Assembly: GCA_016783965.1 (NCBI GenBank)
Contig: JADHVO010000004.1
Coordinates: forward strand, 1-64,000
Origin: Alphaproteobacteria bacterium
Lineage (GTDB): Bacteria; Pseudomonadota; Alphaproteobacteria; Micropepsales; Micropepsaceae
DNA: 64,000 nucleotides
Direction: 5' to 3'
Shown here: piece after piece, positions 39,883 through 48,135 of the stretch
Position numbering within the stretch: the stretch's first letter is position 1
Layout of the letters: every line of letters starts with the position of its first letter
Made by a program: the position numbers and the translations under genes
Notes under the pieces: model-generated
Told to the model about the DNA's origin: nothing
The model's database searches: none
The model's input: only the letters and a program-made list of their open reading frames with translations

Positions 39883-40432
39883 CGCATGCCGATGCGGATG
39901 ACCATCTCCGTGGAGAACTGCACCACGGCGATCAGGAGGCGCGTGAGCCAACCATCGCGGGCCAGGCGCGACTCGGCGGCGTCGTGGTGCTCGCGCTCGT
40001 CGTCATAGATGCGGCCGACGCAATCGCGCGCGTCGGGCGCGGCAGTGCGCAAGTAGGCGAGCTGTTCTTCGAGGTGACGCAGCACGACGTGCTCGACTGC
40101 GAATGTCGTGGCCGCGATGGCGGATGGACCAATCAGTCCCGTCACAAAGCCGAGCCCGAAACCGCCGACAGCAGCCAGGTGATAACTGACACAGCGACGG
40201 ACACCGATCTGCGACAGGTGCTGCTGGAATATCCGGCGGTGCTCTTCCTCGTGCTGCTGGAATTCCATCATTGCGACAGGAGAGACGGCGCCCTGATCCG
40301 CGCCACCAACCTCTGTGCGCGATAGATGTTCACTGCGCCGTTTTCGCCCGCGTGATCGACCTTGATCATCTTCTCCGCCACGGTTGCGGCGGGGCGGAGC
40401 CTGCGAATGTCGGCGATAGCGGGCATCGTCAT
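39879..40432 (-). pseudogene. coq7: Demethoxyubiquinone hydroxylase (Coq7) split into two frames
   Basis: Coq7 is a diiron hydroxylase of ubiquinone synthesis. The upstream frame (ATG 40432, stop 40268) holds MIKVDHAGENGAVNIYRAQR with the first ligand Glu. The downstream frame (from ATG 40271) holds MMEFQQHEEEHRRIFQQHLS with EEEH, FAVEHVVLRHLEEQLA and DDEREHHDAAE with the other ligands. Together they make one complete protein broken by a one-base shift; the stop and start overlap as ATGA, so a coupled two-subunit form is also conceivable. Loss of function or a sequencing error is more likely. Confidence 0.75.
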
Positions 40433-40511
40433 CGGCAGCAACTTTACACCAGCGGGACGGCGGTGGTACGCCAGCATGCGAGGCGAGGCGTACCGGACGG
40501 AGTGACGGTTT

Positions 40512-40658
40512 TCCTTCCCGTTATGGGGAAGGCGACGCCTCAGCGGTGCGAGACGGATGGGAGAATCCCGGTCGAGCGAGTTCTGAGCCGCTCGGTGCTG
40601 CGTACCCCCTCCACCATCGCTTCGCGATGGTCCCCCTCCCCCGTGAACGGGGGAGGAA
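40512..40658. repeat. About 145-bp dispersed repeat (copy 1)
   Basis: Begins TTCCTTCCCGTTATGGGGAA, includes GCGAGACGGATGGGAGAATC and CGGTGCTGCGTACCCC and ends with the hairpin CCTCCCCC...GGGGGAGG. A second copy is at 42641-42790. It lies upstream of the P450 gene. Confidence 0.75.
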
Positions 40659-40725
40659 AGGGCAACGCCCTTGACCCGCTCCCCGGTTCGTAGACGATGG
40701 GCAGAGAATTGCGTTGGAGGACGCC

Positions 40726-42018
40726 ATGAATATTGCAGTCAAGGTCGAGACGGCCGAAGACATCGCGGCCATGCCGCTGGAGAAGCTGAACCCGGCCAGG
40801 GTGGACCGGTTCGCCAACGACACGCTGTGGCCGGTGTTCGAGCGCCTGCGCCGCGAGGACCCGGTGCATTTCACGCCCGAGAGCGAGTTCGGGCCCTATT
40901 GGTCGGTGACCCGGTGGAACGACATCATGGCGGTCGACACCAACCACGAGGCGTTCTCGTCGGCCGACGGCATCGCGCTGGCCAACCTGGCGGACCAGGA
41001 GAAGGCCGAGGCCGCCCTGCGGGCGCTGGGCCAGGAGCCGCGGCGCGGCGGCGGCGCGGGGTTCATCACGATGGACGAGCCGGAGCACAGCCTCGGCCGC
41101 AAGGCAGTGAGCCCGACGGTGGCGCCGGCCAACATCCAGACGATGATGCCGGTGGTGCGCGAGCGCGCCGGGCAGATCCTGGACTCGCTGCCGATCGGCA
41201 AGGAGTTCGACTGGGTCGACCTGGTGTCGAAGGAACTGACGGCCATGACGCTGGCCTCGCTGTTCGACTTCCCGTTCGAGAACCGGCGCAAGCTGACCTG
41301 GTGGTCGGACATGGTGATGAACCAGCCGGGCCACGGCCCCGTCGAGAGCTGGGAGCAGAAGGGCATGGCGATGTTCGAGTGCTTCGGCACGTTCGAGCAG
41401 ATGTGGAACGAGCGCCTGAACGGCCCGCCGTCGAACGACCTGATCTCGATGATGGCGCACAATCCGGCGACGCGGAACATGTCGCGCGAGACCTACCACG
41501 GCAACGTGATCCTCTTGATCGTGGGCGGCAACGACACGACGCGCAACACGATCAGCGGCAGCGTGTTCCAGCTGAACAAGAACCCTGATCAGTACGCGAA
41601 GCTGCGCGCCAATCCCGACCTGGTGCTGCCGATGGTGTCGGAGACGATCCGCTACCAGACGCCACTGGCCTACATGTCGCGCACCGCGCTGCGCGACGTC
41701 GAGCTTGGCGGCAAGACCATCCGGAAGGGCGACAAGGTCGCGATGTGGTACATCTCTGGCAACCGCGACGAGACCATGGTCGAGCGGCCGAACGAGTACA
41801 TCATCGACCGGGCGCGGCCGCGCCAGCACCTGTCGTTCGGGTTCGGCATCCACCGCTGCGTCGGCAACCGCGTGGCGGAGATGCAGCTGACCATCATCTG
41901 GGAAGAGATCCTGAAGCGCTTCCCGGAGATCAAGGTGGTCGGCGAGCCGGTGCTGAACTGGTCGTCCTTCGTGCACGGCTTCGAGAGCCTGCCGGTGGTG
42001 ATTCCGTATCGGGCTTGA
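40726..42018 (+). CDS. Cytochrome P450
   Basis: Soluble bacterial P450 of 430 residues, oxidising an unknown organic substrate with a ferredoxin partner. The I-helix has VGGNDTTRNTISG, the K-helix ETIRYQTP (ExxR), and the heme loop FGFGIHRCVGNRVAEMQ with Cys near residue 377. The start is ATG 40726, 6 bases after GGAGG; a TTG at 40714 extends the frame by four codons. No ferredoxin or reductase gene is adjacent. Its bacterial CYP type resembles steroid or fatty-acid oxidisers, but this is an inference from general pattern. Confidence 0.92.
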   Translation: MNIAVKVETAEDIAAMPLEKLNPARVDRFANDTLWPVFERLRREDPVHFTPESEFGPYWSVTRWNDIMAVDTNHEAFSSADGIALANLADQEKAEAALRALGQEPRRGGGAGFITMDEPEHSLGRKAVSPTVAPANIQTMMPVVRERAGQILDSLPIGKEFDWVDLVSKELTAMTLASLFDFPFENRRKLTWWSDMVMNQPGHGPVESWEQKGMAMFECFGTFEQMWNERLNGPPSNDLISMMAHNPATRNMSRETYHGNVILLIVGGNDTTRNTISGSVFQLNKNPDQYAKLRANPDLVLPMVSETIRYQTPLAYMSRTALRDVELGGKTIRKGDKVAMWYISGNRDETMVERPNEYIIDRARPRQHLSFGFGIHRCVGNRVAEMQLTIIWEEILKRFPEIKVVGEPVLNWSSFVHGFESLPVVIPYRA

Positions 42019-42096
42019 TTTCCGGTGCGCGGCATTGCCGCCCGCCAACCCAATGCCGCGTACCTTTTGTGCGATCACAGCGCAGGCGGCACCTGG

Positions 42097-42122
42097 ATGG
42101 CCCGCTGTTGCGGGCCATGACA
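42097..42122. repeat. Short palindrome ATGGCCCGC/GCGGGCCAT
   Basis: ATGGCCCGCTGTTGCGGGCC followed by ATGACAGG. Related palindromes are at 49951-49982, 52949-52975, 59617-59641 and 59971-60000. Confidence 0.7.
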
Positions 42123-42144
42123 GGATCGCGGTGGAGGGTCTGCC

Positions 42145-42639
42145 ATGAGCGTTCGGACCATTGTGGCTGGTGCCGTGCTGGGCGCGATTGCCGTGTGCGC
42201 GCCGGTGCGGGCGGCGGAGGATGCGAGCATTGCGCGCATGGCGGCGTGCCAGGACTCCTGGCTCGACTGGAGCAAGAGCGATCCCGCCAAGCTGAAGGCG
42301 CTGGGCGAGCACTTCCGCGCCGCCTATACGCCGCACGACAACGATCCGTGGTTCCTGCCCAAGGCGCCGACGACGGTCGCGGGGCTGAAGGTGCTGAAGG
42401 TGTTTCCGCAGAGCGTGGGGATGGGCGTGGGATTGTCGGTGTTCGTGGAGGCGAGCTACGACACGGCGAAGAAGACGTTCGAGGACGTCCTCAAGAAGAA
42501 GATCGCCAAGTGCGAGGCGAGCGACGGAATGCACTCGTGCGAACTCGACCTGGCGCCGCAGCGCAGCTTCACGCTGATGACCGCGGACGATGATCCGAAG
42601 ACGACACTGATCGGGTGTTTTTATCTGTATGAGAAGTAG
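42145..42639 (+). CDS. Secreted hypothetical protein, 164 residues
   Basis: Signal peptide MSVRTIVAGAVLGAIAVCAP, mature protein with WLDWSKSDPAKLKALGEHFR, LPKAPTTVAGLKVLKVFPQS, VGMGVGLSVFVEASYDTAKK and three or four cysteines (CQDSW, KCEASDGMHSCE, GCFYL) that could form disulfides. No family recognised. It follows the P450 gene by 126 bases on the same strand and may share its transcript; functional link is unproven. Confidence 0.7.
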   Translation: MSVRTIVAGAVLGAIAVCAPVRAAEDASIARMAACQDSWLDWSKSDPAKLKALGEHFRAAYTPHDNDPWFLPKAPTTVAGLKVLKVFPQSVGMGVGLSVFVEASYDTAKKTFEDVLKKKIAKCEASDGMHSCELDLAPQRSFTLMTADDDPKTTLIGCFYLYEK

Positions 42640-42640
42640 G

Positions 42641-42790
42641 TCCCTTCCCCGTTTACGGGGAAGGTGAATCGCCGCGCGTTAGCGCGACGAGACGGATGGG
42701 GAGAATCCCCGTGAGCGAACCTAACACTGCCGGTGCTGCGAACCCCTTCCACCACTCCGCTTCGCGTCGCCTCCCCCGTAAACGGGGGGA
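42641..42790. repeat. About 145-bp dispersed repeat (copy 2)
   Basis: Second copy of the 40512-40658 element, ending in CCTCCCCCGTAAACGGGGG (42769-42787). The same 19 bases recur at 44824-44842, outside the right inverted repeat of the islet. Confidence 0.75.
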
Positions 42791-42791
42791 C

Positions 42792-42832
42792 AATGCTATC
42801 TCGAAAACGAGCCACACTTTGGGCACCGGTCA
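42792..42832. repeat. Left 41-bp terminal inverted repeat of the 2-kb islet
   Basis: Matches the reverse complement of 44779-44819 at 40 of 41 positions (AATGCTATCTCGAAA... to ...GGGCACCGGTCA). It is immediately inside the 19-bp direct repeat. The following sequence to 43063 has lower GC content and no gene I can support, apart from a weak 50-codon GTG-started frame at 42908-43060. Confidence 0.9.
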
Positions 42833-43063
42833 AGGGTCCAGAATTACTTCCGGGAATTTGCTGGCGGACAATTCAGTGAATAAGCCGGACCTACGTGATG
42901 AGACTTGGTGACAACGAACCGTGCGCTCGTCGAGGTAGGCGGGCATAACACCCCTGACGTTGTAGTCTATATGCCCGATGCTTTGTCGTTTCAGACTTGC
43001 TTCACAACCAGTCATTCCCTTCGTGGTATTCTTGCCAAGGCGACAGCGGCAATGGAGTAGCTG

Positions 43064-43903
43064 ATGAGCCGAGTTGTGCATTGGGATTTAGTGTTGGCCT
43101 GTTTGCTTGGGGGATCGCTTTGTATGCCCTCTGGGGCGCTTGCCGAAAAAACCAAGGTCGTCTCAGGACTGGTCGGAGCGCAGGATACGCAGTCGAAGGA
43201 GTGGTTGGCGTTATCTCCGACTGAGGCGGATCAAGTCGTGATTCAACACCTGCTCTCGTTGCTCAAACCCGTCGGCAAGTTTACGCAAGACAAAAGCCAC
43301 AACGTCGAAGCTACGACGTTTGTTACACAGCCGTATTCGACAACTTATCCCTATGTCTGTCGTCAAGACCGAGTCACGCTTCAATACCAATATCAGGGCA
43401 AATTCGACGCGACAGGAAAATGGCTCGACGACGAACGGCGACCTGTTGGCGTTGAAGCCCAAGCCACATTTCATATCGCACAATTGCCCGTTCCCGGCTT
43501 CATTCCGGGGACGAGCTATCCTGTGACGGCCTGTGATGCGTCGCACCCAGGCGCCGCGGCGAGATGGATTGCGGCACCACACGTCACAGACGCCATTCTC
43601 GCCGCGAACCTTTTTCGCATGGCCGAGGACAATGTGAGGGCGGGTGGCTTGGTGCCCACACTCTGTGACAAGCACGGGACGCTTACCTGCCGCGAATGGC
43701 TTCTGTCGCTGGATGATCTCTCGAAGATGGACTCCGTGGAGCAGTGCTCCGCAAGCAGTAGCGACAGCGTTTGCTATGTCCTCTCGTTCGATTCCGTCGA
43801 TGTCACGATTATCGGAAAAATATCGCGCGATGACGTAGAGAGAATCACGCCCGCTGCAATAACTTCCGTCCGGATCGACAACGTCATCACGCTCATGGAG
43901 TGA
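43064..43903 (+). CDS. Secreted hypothetical protein in the islet
   Basis: A 279-residue protein with a signal peptide (HWDLVLACLLGGSLCMPSGA, cleavage near ALAEK). Mature protein shows TEADQVVIQHLLSLLKPVGK, TTYPYVCRQDRVTLQYQYQG, IPGTSYPVTACDASHPGAAA, CDKHGTLTCREWLLSLDDLS, and several Cys likely paired. No family recognised. GGAG lies 6 bases before the ATG. Codon use and GC are lower than in neighbours. Together with the cyclase-like gene it is enclosed by inverted repeats. Confidence 0.7.
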   Translation: MSRVVHWDLVLACLLGGSLCMPSGALAEKTKVVSGLVGAQDTQSKEWLALSPTEADQVVIQHLLSLLKPVGKFTQDKSHNVEATTFVTQPYSTTYPYVCRQDRVTLQYQYQGKFDATGKWLDDERRPVGVEAQATFHIAQLPVPGFIPGTSYPVTACDASHPGAAARWIAAPHVTDAILAANLFRMAEDNVRAGGLVPTLCDKHGTLTCREWLLSLDDLSKMDSVEQCSASSSDSVCYVLSFDSVDVTIIGKISRDDVERITPAAITSVRIDNVITLME

Positions 43904-44024
43904 GGGCATACATATCGACGCCGTCCTGGCATCAAACGCCGCTGGAATTGAATCCGATTGATTTGAGGGCGGCCAAAGCGCTTTGATTTAACTCCCCATT
44001 GTGGATGTCGCCGGAGCGAGACAG

Positions 44025-44729
44025 ATGCTTACGAAACAAATCGTCGCGTTCATTGATCTACTTGGTTTTAGCTCGATCATTCGCCAGAACGATGAAGTGC
44101 GGCTCCAGCAAGTGTTAGGGCTGTTGAAGCAACTCGCTGACGCGGTTGGTGAGTTCAACATCGCAGAGATCGCAAAAAGCGAACAACGTCGAGAGGTGTC
44201 GCTAAGGCCTGCGATATCGGCATTCTCAGACAATATCGTTTTTTCATTCAGACTCGACAGGATGAGGAAACTTGATATCCGTGAGCACGCAGCAGTGCAC
44301 TATCTCGCGCACGACGTGGCGCGAATCTTTATGCGTGCGATAGACTTTGGGTGTGCAGTTCGAGGAGGGATCGCGGTCGGCGATCTTTTTCATGAAGGCC
44401 GCGTAGTCTTTGGTCCGGCTCTCGTGGAGGCTTATGAACTGGAGTCGAACTTCGCGCATGAGCCCAGAGTGCTCCTGAGCCCGGAAGCTGCGAAACTGCT
44501 AAAGCACGACTCATATCTGGTGCGAGAAGACGACGGGTTCGATAGCTTGCATTTTCTACGGGCTGCGTTCGATGCTAGCGCGAATAGTCTCGACTGGCAT
44601 GCCAAGACGCGAGCACGGGTAGAGAAAGAGTGCGCTACGCTCAAGGATAAGGGCAATCTGAAAGGATACCAATATTGGTCCGCGCTTCTGACGCGTTTTG
44701 ATCGCTTGCTGCCGAGACGAGAGAACTAG
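44025..44729 (+). CDS. Class III nucleotide cyclase-like protein
   Basis: A 234-residue cytosolic protein with the pattern of class III cyclases: IVAFIDLLGFSSII (Asp11 as first metal ligand), SAFSDNIVFSF (Asp69 as second), and AVRGGIAVGDLFHEGRVVFG then PALVEAYELES matching the RxGIxxG...GxxvnxAxxLE segment. No receiver, HAMP or membrane part is attached. Such short cyclase-like proteins include the anti-phage Pycsar cyclases, but no effector gene lies beside it. Start ATG 44025 follows GGAG; GTG at 44001 is possible. It may instead bind nucleotide without cyclase activity. Confidence 0.55.
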   Translation: MLTKQIVAFIDLLGFSSIIRQNDEVRLQQVLGLLKQLADAVGEFNIAEIAKSEQRREVSLRPAISAFSDNIVFSFRLDRMRKLDIREHAAVHYLAHDVARIFMRAIDFGCAVRGGIAVGDLFHEGRVVFGPALVEAYELESNFAHEPRVLLSPEAAKLLKHDSYLVREDDGFDSLHFLRAAFDASANSLDWHAKTRARVEKECATLKDKGNLKGYQYWSALLTRFDRLLPRREN

Positions 44730-44778
44730 GCACGAGGTGTTCGAGAAGCGATCAAATTCCCAGAACGATTTCAAGAAC

Positions 44779-44819
44779 TGACCGGTGCCCAAAGTGTGGC
44801 TCGATTTCGAGATAGCATT
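44779..44819. repeat. Right 41-bp terminal inverted repeat of the 2-kb islet
   Basis: Inverse of the 42792-42832 sequence with one mismatch. CCTCCCCCGTAAACGGGGG follows at 44824-44842, the same direct repeat as on the left. Confidence 0.9.
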
Positions 44820-44856
44820 ATCCCCTCCCCCGTAAACGGGGGAGGAAACGAGGGCG

Positions 44857-45645
44857 TCAGTGGAACAGCTGCACCGCGGCGATGACGAGTTCGGCGAGGA
44901 TGAGCACCACGATCAGGATTTCCAGGCGGGTCGATCTCGCGGTGTCGATCATGTCGGTGAAGGTTTCGGCGACGGTGCCGATCACGGTCAGCTTGCCGTT
45001 GAGCAGCGTGCCGCGCTCGACGATCTCGTATTCGTCCTCGAGCCGCGCGTAGAGGCGCTCGAGCGAAGGCTGGTCCCACAGCACGTCGGGCTTTTCGGCC
45101 ACCGCGATGCGGCCGACGAACCGGTGCTGCGCGAGCAGCGCGGAGCCGATCAGGCGCAGCAGCGGGCCTCGGGCGCGCGGGATGCGGCCGGTCTCCGACA
45201 TGGCCTGGGCCGCGGGCTCGATGGTGTCGAAGACCTGGGCGATCTCGCGCTCGTAGCGCGCCAGCGCGACGGACTTGGCGAGGATGTCGGCGATGACGAG
45301 CACGCGCGGCAGGTCGAGCGTGCGCAGGCAGAGGATGCCGTCTGGCTGCGGGCCCTCGTCGCCCTCGGCCAGCAGCGCGATGGCGACGCGCTCTTCATCC
45401 TGGGGGCTGATGGGGTTGGCGAGATCGGTGGAGAGGCGGGCCAGCGCGGCGGCTTCTTCCTCCGGCGTGAGGCCAACGAGGACAGCGGCGCCATAGCGGA
45501 AGGCGACGGCGAAGCCCTGCCCTATGCGTAAGGCGAAAGGCGTGGCGGAGACCACCTGTTCGTAGAGCGCGCGGTCGATGTTGAGGCGGTCGCCGAGAAG
45601 GACGGCTCGGGCGCGCAAGGGTGTGGCAGATGCTTCCGGCGGCAT
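44857..45645 (-). CDS. RMD1/YagE (DUF155) family protein
   Basis: A 262-residue membrane-tail protein. RMD1/YagE pattern: ARAVLLGDRLNIDRALYEQV, GQGFAVAFRYGAAVLVGLTP, LDLPRVLVIADILAKSVALA, YEREIAQVFDTIEPAAQAMS, and WDQPSLERLYARLEDEYEIV before a C-terminal transmembrane helix (RLEILIVVLILAELVIAAVQ). Eukaryotic relatives act in mitochondrial protein synthesis; the bacterial role is unclear. Start at 45645 is preferred over upstream repeat-like codons. Confidence 0.88.
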   Translation of the reverse strand: MPPEASATPLRARAVLLGDRLNIDRALYEQVVSATPFALRIGQGFAVAFRYGAAVLVGLTPEEEAAALARLSTDLANPISPQDEERVAIALLAEGDEGPQPDGILCLRTLDLPRVLVIADILAKSVALARYEREIAQVFDTIEPAAQAMSETGRIPRARGPLLRLIGSALLAQHRFVGRIAVAEKPDVLWDQPSLERLYARLEDEYEIVERGTLLNGKLTVIGTVAETFTDMIDTARSTRLEILIVVLILAELVIAAVQLFH

Positions 45646-45769
45646 GGCGGCATTATGACCCTTCGGGCCGACGCTGCGTAGCGGCCTTTGGTGACAGATG
45701 CGGCCCTGGGCGTTGGTCCGTTTCGCATCGTTTGCTATGCAGAGGGCCAGACCGGCGAAAGGATTCCGC

Positions 45770-46771
45770 ATGCGCAGATGGGTGATGATGCTGGCGGCGC
45801 TGACGCTGCTGCCGGTTGCGGTTCAGGCGGCTACTGCGCCGGCGCCACTGACCAAGATCCGCTTCGTTACCGACTGGAAGGCGCAGGCGGAGCATGGCGG
45901 GTTCTACGAGGCGCTGGCGCTTGGGCTGTACAGGAAGGCAGGCCTCGACGTGCAGATCATCGAGGGCGGGCCGACGGTGAACGTGCCGCAGATGCTGGCC
46001 GGCGGCGCGGCGGATTTCGGCATCGGCTCCGATGCGTTCATCGCGATGAACCTGGTCAAGCAGCGCGCCGGCATCAAGGCGGTGATGGCGATCTTCCAAA
46101 AGAACCCGCAGGTGCTGCTGACGCATCCACGGCCGGATGTGAAACGGTTGGCCGACATGAAGGGCAAGCCGATCATGATCTCCGATGCGGCGACGGTGGC
46201 GTGGTGGCCGTGGCTGCGCGCCAAGTACGGCTTCACGGATTCGCAGATCCGCAAATACACCTTCAACCTGGCGCCGTTCATCGTCGATCCGAGCGCGATC
46301 CAGGAGGGCTATCTGTCGAGCGAGCCCTACACCATAGAGACGCAGGCGCATTTCAAGCCGCAGGTGTTCCTTCTGGCCGACAACGGATTCCCCGGCTACG
46401 CCAACATGGTGTTCGCGCCGCAGAAATGGATCGACGGCAATCCGAAGGCGGTGCAGGCGTTCGTGAACGCGACGCATGACGGGTGGCTGCAATACCTGAA
46501 CGGCAATCCTGCGCCGGCGAATGCCCTCATCAAGAAAGACAACCCGGAGATGAACGACGCGCTGATCCGGCAGGCGATCGCGAAGATGAAGGGCTATGGC
46601 ATAGTGCTGTCGGGCGATGCGGCGCCCCTGGGCGTGGGCGCGATGACGGACGCCGGGTGGAAGACCTTCTTCGACACGATGGTGAAGGACGGGCTGTACG
46701 ACAAATCGCTGAATTACAGGGCGGCGTACGACTTGCGCTTCATGATGGGGATGCCGAAGGGGTTTGAGTGA
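45770..46771 (+). CDS. ABC transporter substrate-binding protein (NMT1/THI5-like)
   Basis: Periplasmic binding protein of 333 residues with signal peptide (MRRWVMMLAALTLLPVAVQA). NMT1-type features: TKIRFVTDWKAQAEHGGFYE, ALGLYRKAGLDVQIIEGGPT, NVPQMLAGGAADFGIGSDAF, LADMKGKPIMISDAA. Such proteins carry thiamine precursors, sulfonates, nitrate or related small anions. The ATPase and permease that fit it lie 3.3 and 4.1 kb downstream on the same strand. Start ATG 45770, 7 bases after AAGGA. Confidence 0.9.
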   Translation: MRRWVMMLAALTLLPVAVQAATAPAPLTKIRFVTDWKAQAEHGGFYEALALGLYRKAGLDVQIIEGGPTVNVPQMLAGGAADFGIGSDAFIAMNLVKQRAGIKAVMAIFQKNPQVLLTHPRPDVKRLADMKGKPIMISDAATVAWWPWLRAKYGFTDSQIRKYTFNLAPFIVDPSAIQEGYLSSEPYTIETQAHFKPQVFLLADNGFPGYANMVFAPQKWIDGNPKAVQAFVNATHDGWLQYLNGNPAPANALIKKDNPEMNDALIRQAIAKMKGYGIVLSGDAAPLGVGAMTDAGWKTFFDTMVKDGLYDKSLNYRAAYDLRFMMGMPKGFE

Positions 46772-46780
46772 TCGACGGCG

Positions 46781-47347
46781 ATGGGCAAGGGTCGCTTAGA
46801 GGCGTTCAGCGATGGCGTGATTGCCATCATCATCACGATCATGGTGCTGGACCTGAAGACGCCGCACGGGGTGTCGCTGGAGGCGATGCGCGAGGTGTGG
46901 CCGACGCTGCTGCTCTATGCGTTCAGCTTCATCTATGTCGGCATCTACTGGAGCAACCATCACCACATGCTGCATGCGAGCCGGACCGTGACCGGCGGCG
47001 TGCTGTGGGCGAATTTGAACCTGTTGTTCTGGCTGTCGCTCATTCCCTTCACGACGCGCTGGATGGGCGAGAGCGGCGTGGCGACATGGCCGGTCGCGGT
47101 CTATGGCGTGTCACTGCTGACGCCGGGCATTGCATACTACGTGCTGAGCCGCCTGCTTATCGCGGCGAACCCCGACAGCCTGCTGGCGCGCGCGGTGGGC
47201 GCGGACATAAAGGGGCTCGTCTCGATCGTGGGGTATGTTGCCGGTATCGCGCTGACGTTCTGGCAGCCCTGGGCGGGGATCGCCTGCTATGTGCTGGTGG
47301 CGCTGATCTGGCTGGTGCCGGACCGGCGGATCGAGGGGCGGGTTTAA
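46781..47347 (+). CDS. TMEM175-like potassium channel (DUF1211)
   Basis: A 188-residue membrane protein with the TMEM175 signature FSDGVIAIIITIMVLDLK in the first helix, then further helices (LLLYAFSFIYVGIYWSNHHH, LNLLFWLSLIPFTTRWMG, WPVAVYGVSLLTPGIAYYVL, ACYVLVALIWLVPDRR). Bacterial members form homotetrameric potassium-permeable channels without the usual TVGYG filter. It begins 9 bases after the SBP stop, so it may be in that transcript. Stop overlaps the convergent methyltransferase by 4 bases. Confidence 0.9.
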   Translation: MGKGRLEAFSDGVIAIIITIMVLDLKTPHGVSLEAMREVWPTLLLYAFSFIYVGIYWSNHHHMLHASRTVTGGVLWANLNLLFWLSLIPFTTRWMGESGVATWPVAVYGVSLLTPGIAYYVLSRLLIAANPDSLLARAVGADIKGLVSIVGYVAGIALTFWQPWAGIACYVLVALIWLVPDRRIEGRV

Positions 47348-48135
47348 CGCCTCGGGCCGCGGGCGACCATGTAGCCGGCGATGCGGGTGATGGGGAAGAT
47401 GCCGTCTTGCGCCTTCATGCGGCCGGCGAGTTCGGCGTCGAGCCGTTGCAGCTGTTCTCCGGTCGCGTCGCTGCCGGGCGGGTAGGAGCGGATGAAGTTC
47501 ACGACGTCCTGCGCATCGGTCACGCGCAGGATGTCGGTGCCCGCATGAACGGCGACCTCGTTGAAATGCCGCTCGAGATGGGGGTGGCCGGATTCCAGGC
47601 TGAAAGAGGTGGAGCGAAGCTGATCGGGCAGCGCGCCGAAGACATGGGCGGTAAGCGCCTCGAGCTCGATGAAATTGTCGTTGCCGTTGGTGGTGGCGAT
47701 CAGGACGCCGCCGGGCTTGAGCACGCGTGCGATCTCCGCCACGGCGCGGTCCTTGTCGGAGGCGTGATAGAGCATGTGCATCGCGGTCACGACGTCGAAG
47801 GTGCGGTCCGCGAAGGGCAGCGCGCAGACGTCGGCGACCTTGCCCGTGACGGCGCGGAATTTGCCTTTGACCGCGGCAACGGTCTGGACTGCTTCGTCGA
47901 CCATGCCCTGTGACTGATCGGCGAGCGTGAGTTCGAGGCCGGCGGGCAGCGCGGCGGCGTTGACGGCCCAGAAGCGCGCCGGGCCGCAGCCGATGTCGAG
48001 CACTTTCGCGTTCGCGGTGATGAGGCCTGTGTCGGCGACGGAGAACGCCTTGCCGGGCGGACCGTATTTCACGTGGATGGCGATGCGTGCGTTGAGGTTG
48101 GCACTGTCCTTGTACTGGCGCTGCATATCGGTCAT
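47344..48135 (-). CDS. Class I SAM-dependent methyltransferase
   Basis: A 263-residue methyltransferase with SAM loop VLDIGCGPARFWAVN, acidic motif LTLADQSQGMVDEA, KVADVCALPFADRTFDVVTA, MHMLYHASDKDRAVAEIARV and LKPGGVLIATTNG (Methyltransf_11 pattern). Substrate is unknown. The gene follows the exported DUF4019-like gene upstream with a 4-base overlap (ATGA at 48132-48135). Confidence 0.9.
   Translation of the reverse strand: MTDMQRQYKDSANLNARIAIHVKYGPPGKAFSVADTGLITANAKVLDIGCGPARFWAVNAAALPAGLELTLADQSQGMVDEAVQTVAAVKGKFRAVTGKVADVCALPFADRTFDVVTAMHMLYHASDKDRAVAEIARVLKPGGVLIATTNGNDNFIELEALTAHVFGALPDQLRSTSFSLESGHPHLERHFNEVAVHAGTDILRVTDAQDVVNFIRSYPPGSDATGEQLQRLDAELAGRMKAQDGIFPITRIAGYMVARGPRR

Noticed and set aside
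40540..42534. A 664-codon minus-strand frame opposite the P450 gene
   Set aside because: His/Arg-rich shadow of the P450 gene and neighbours, without a signal or domain.
42908..43060. A 50-codon GTG-started frame in the left part of the islet
   Set aside because: No ribosome site, no recognisable motif and it ends just ahead of a better-supported gene.
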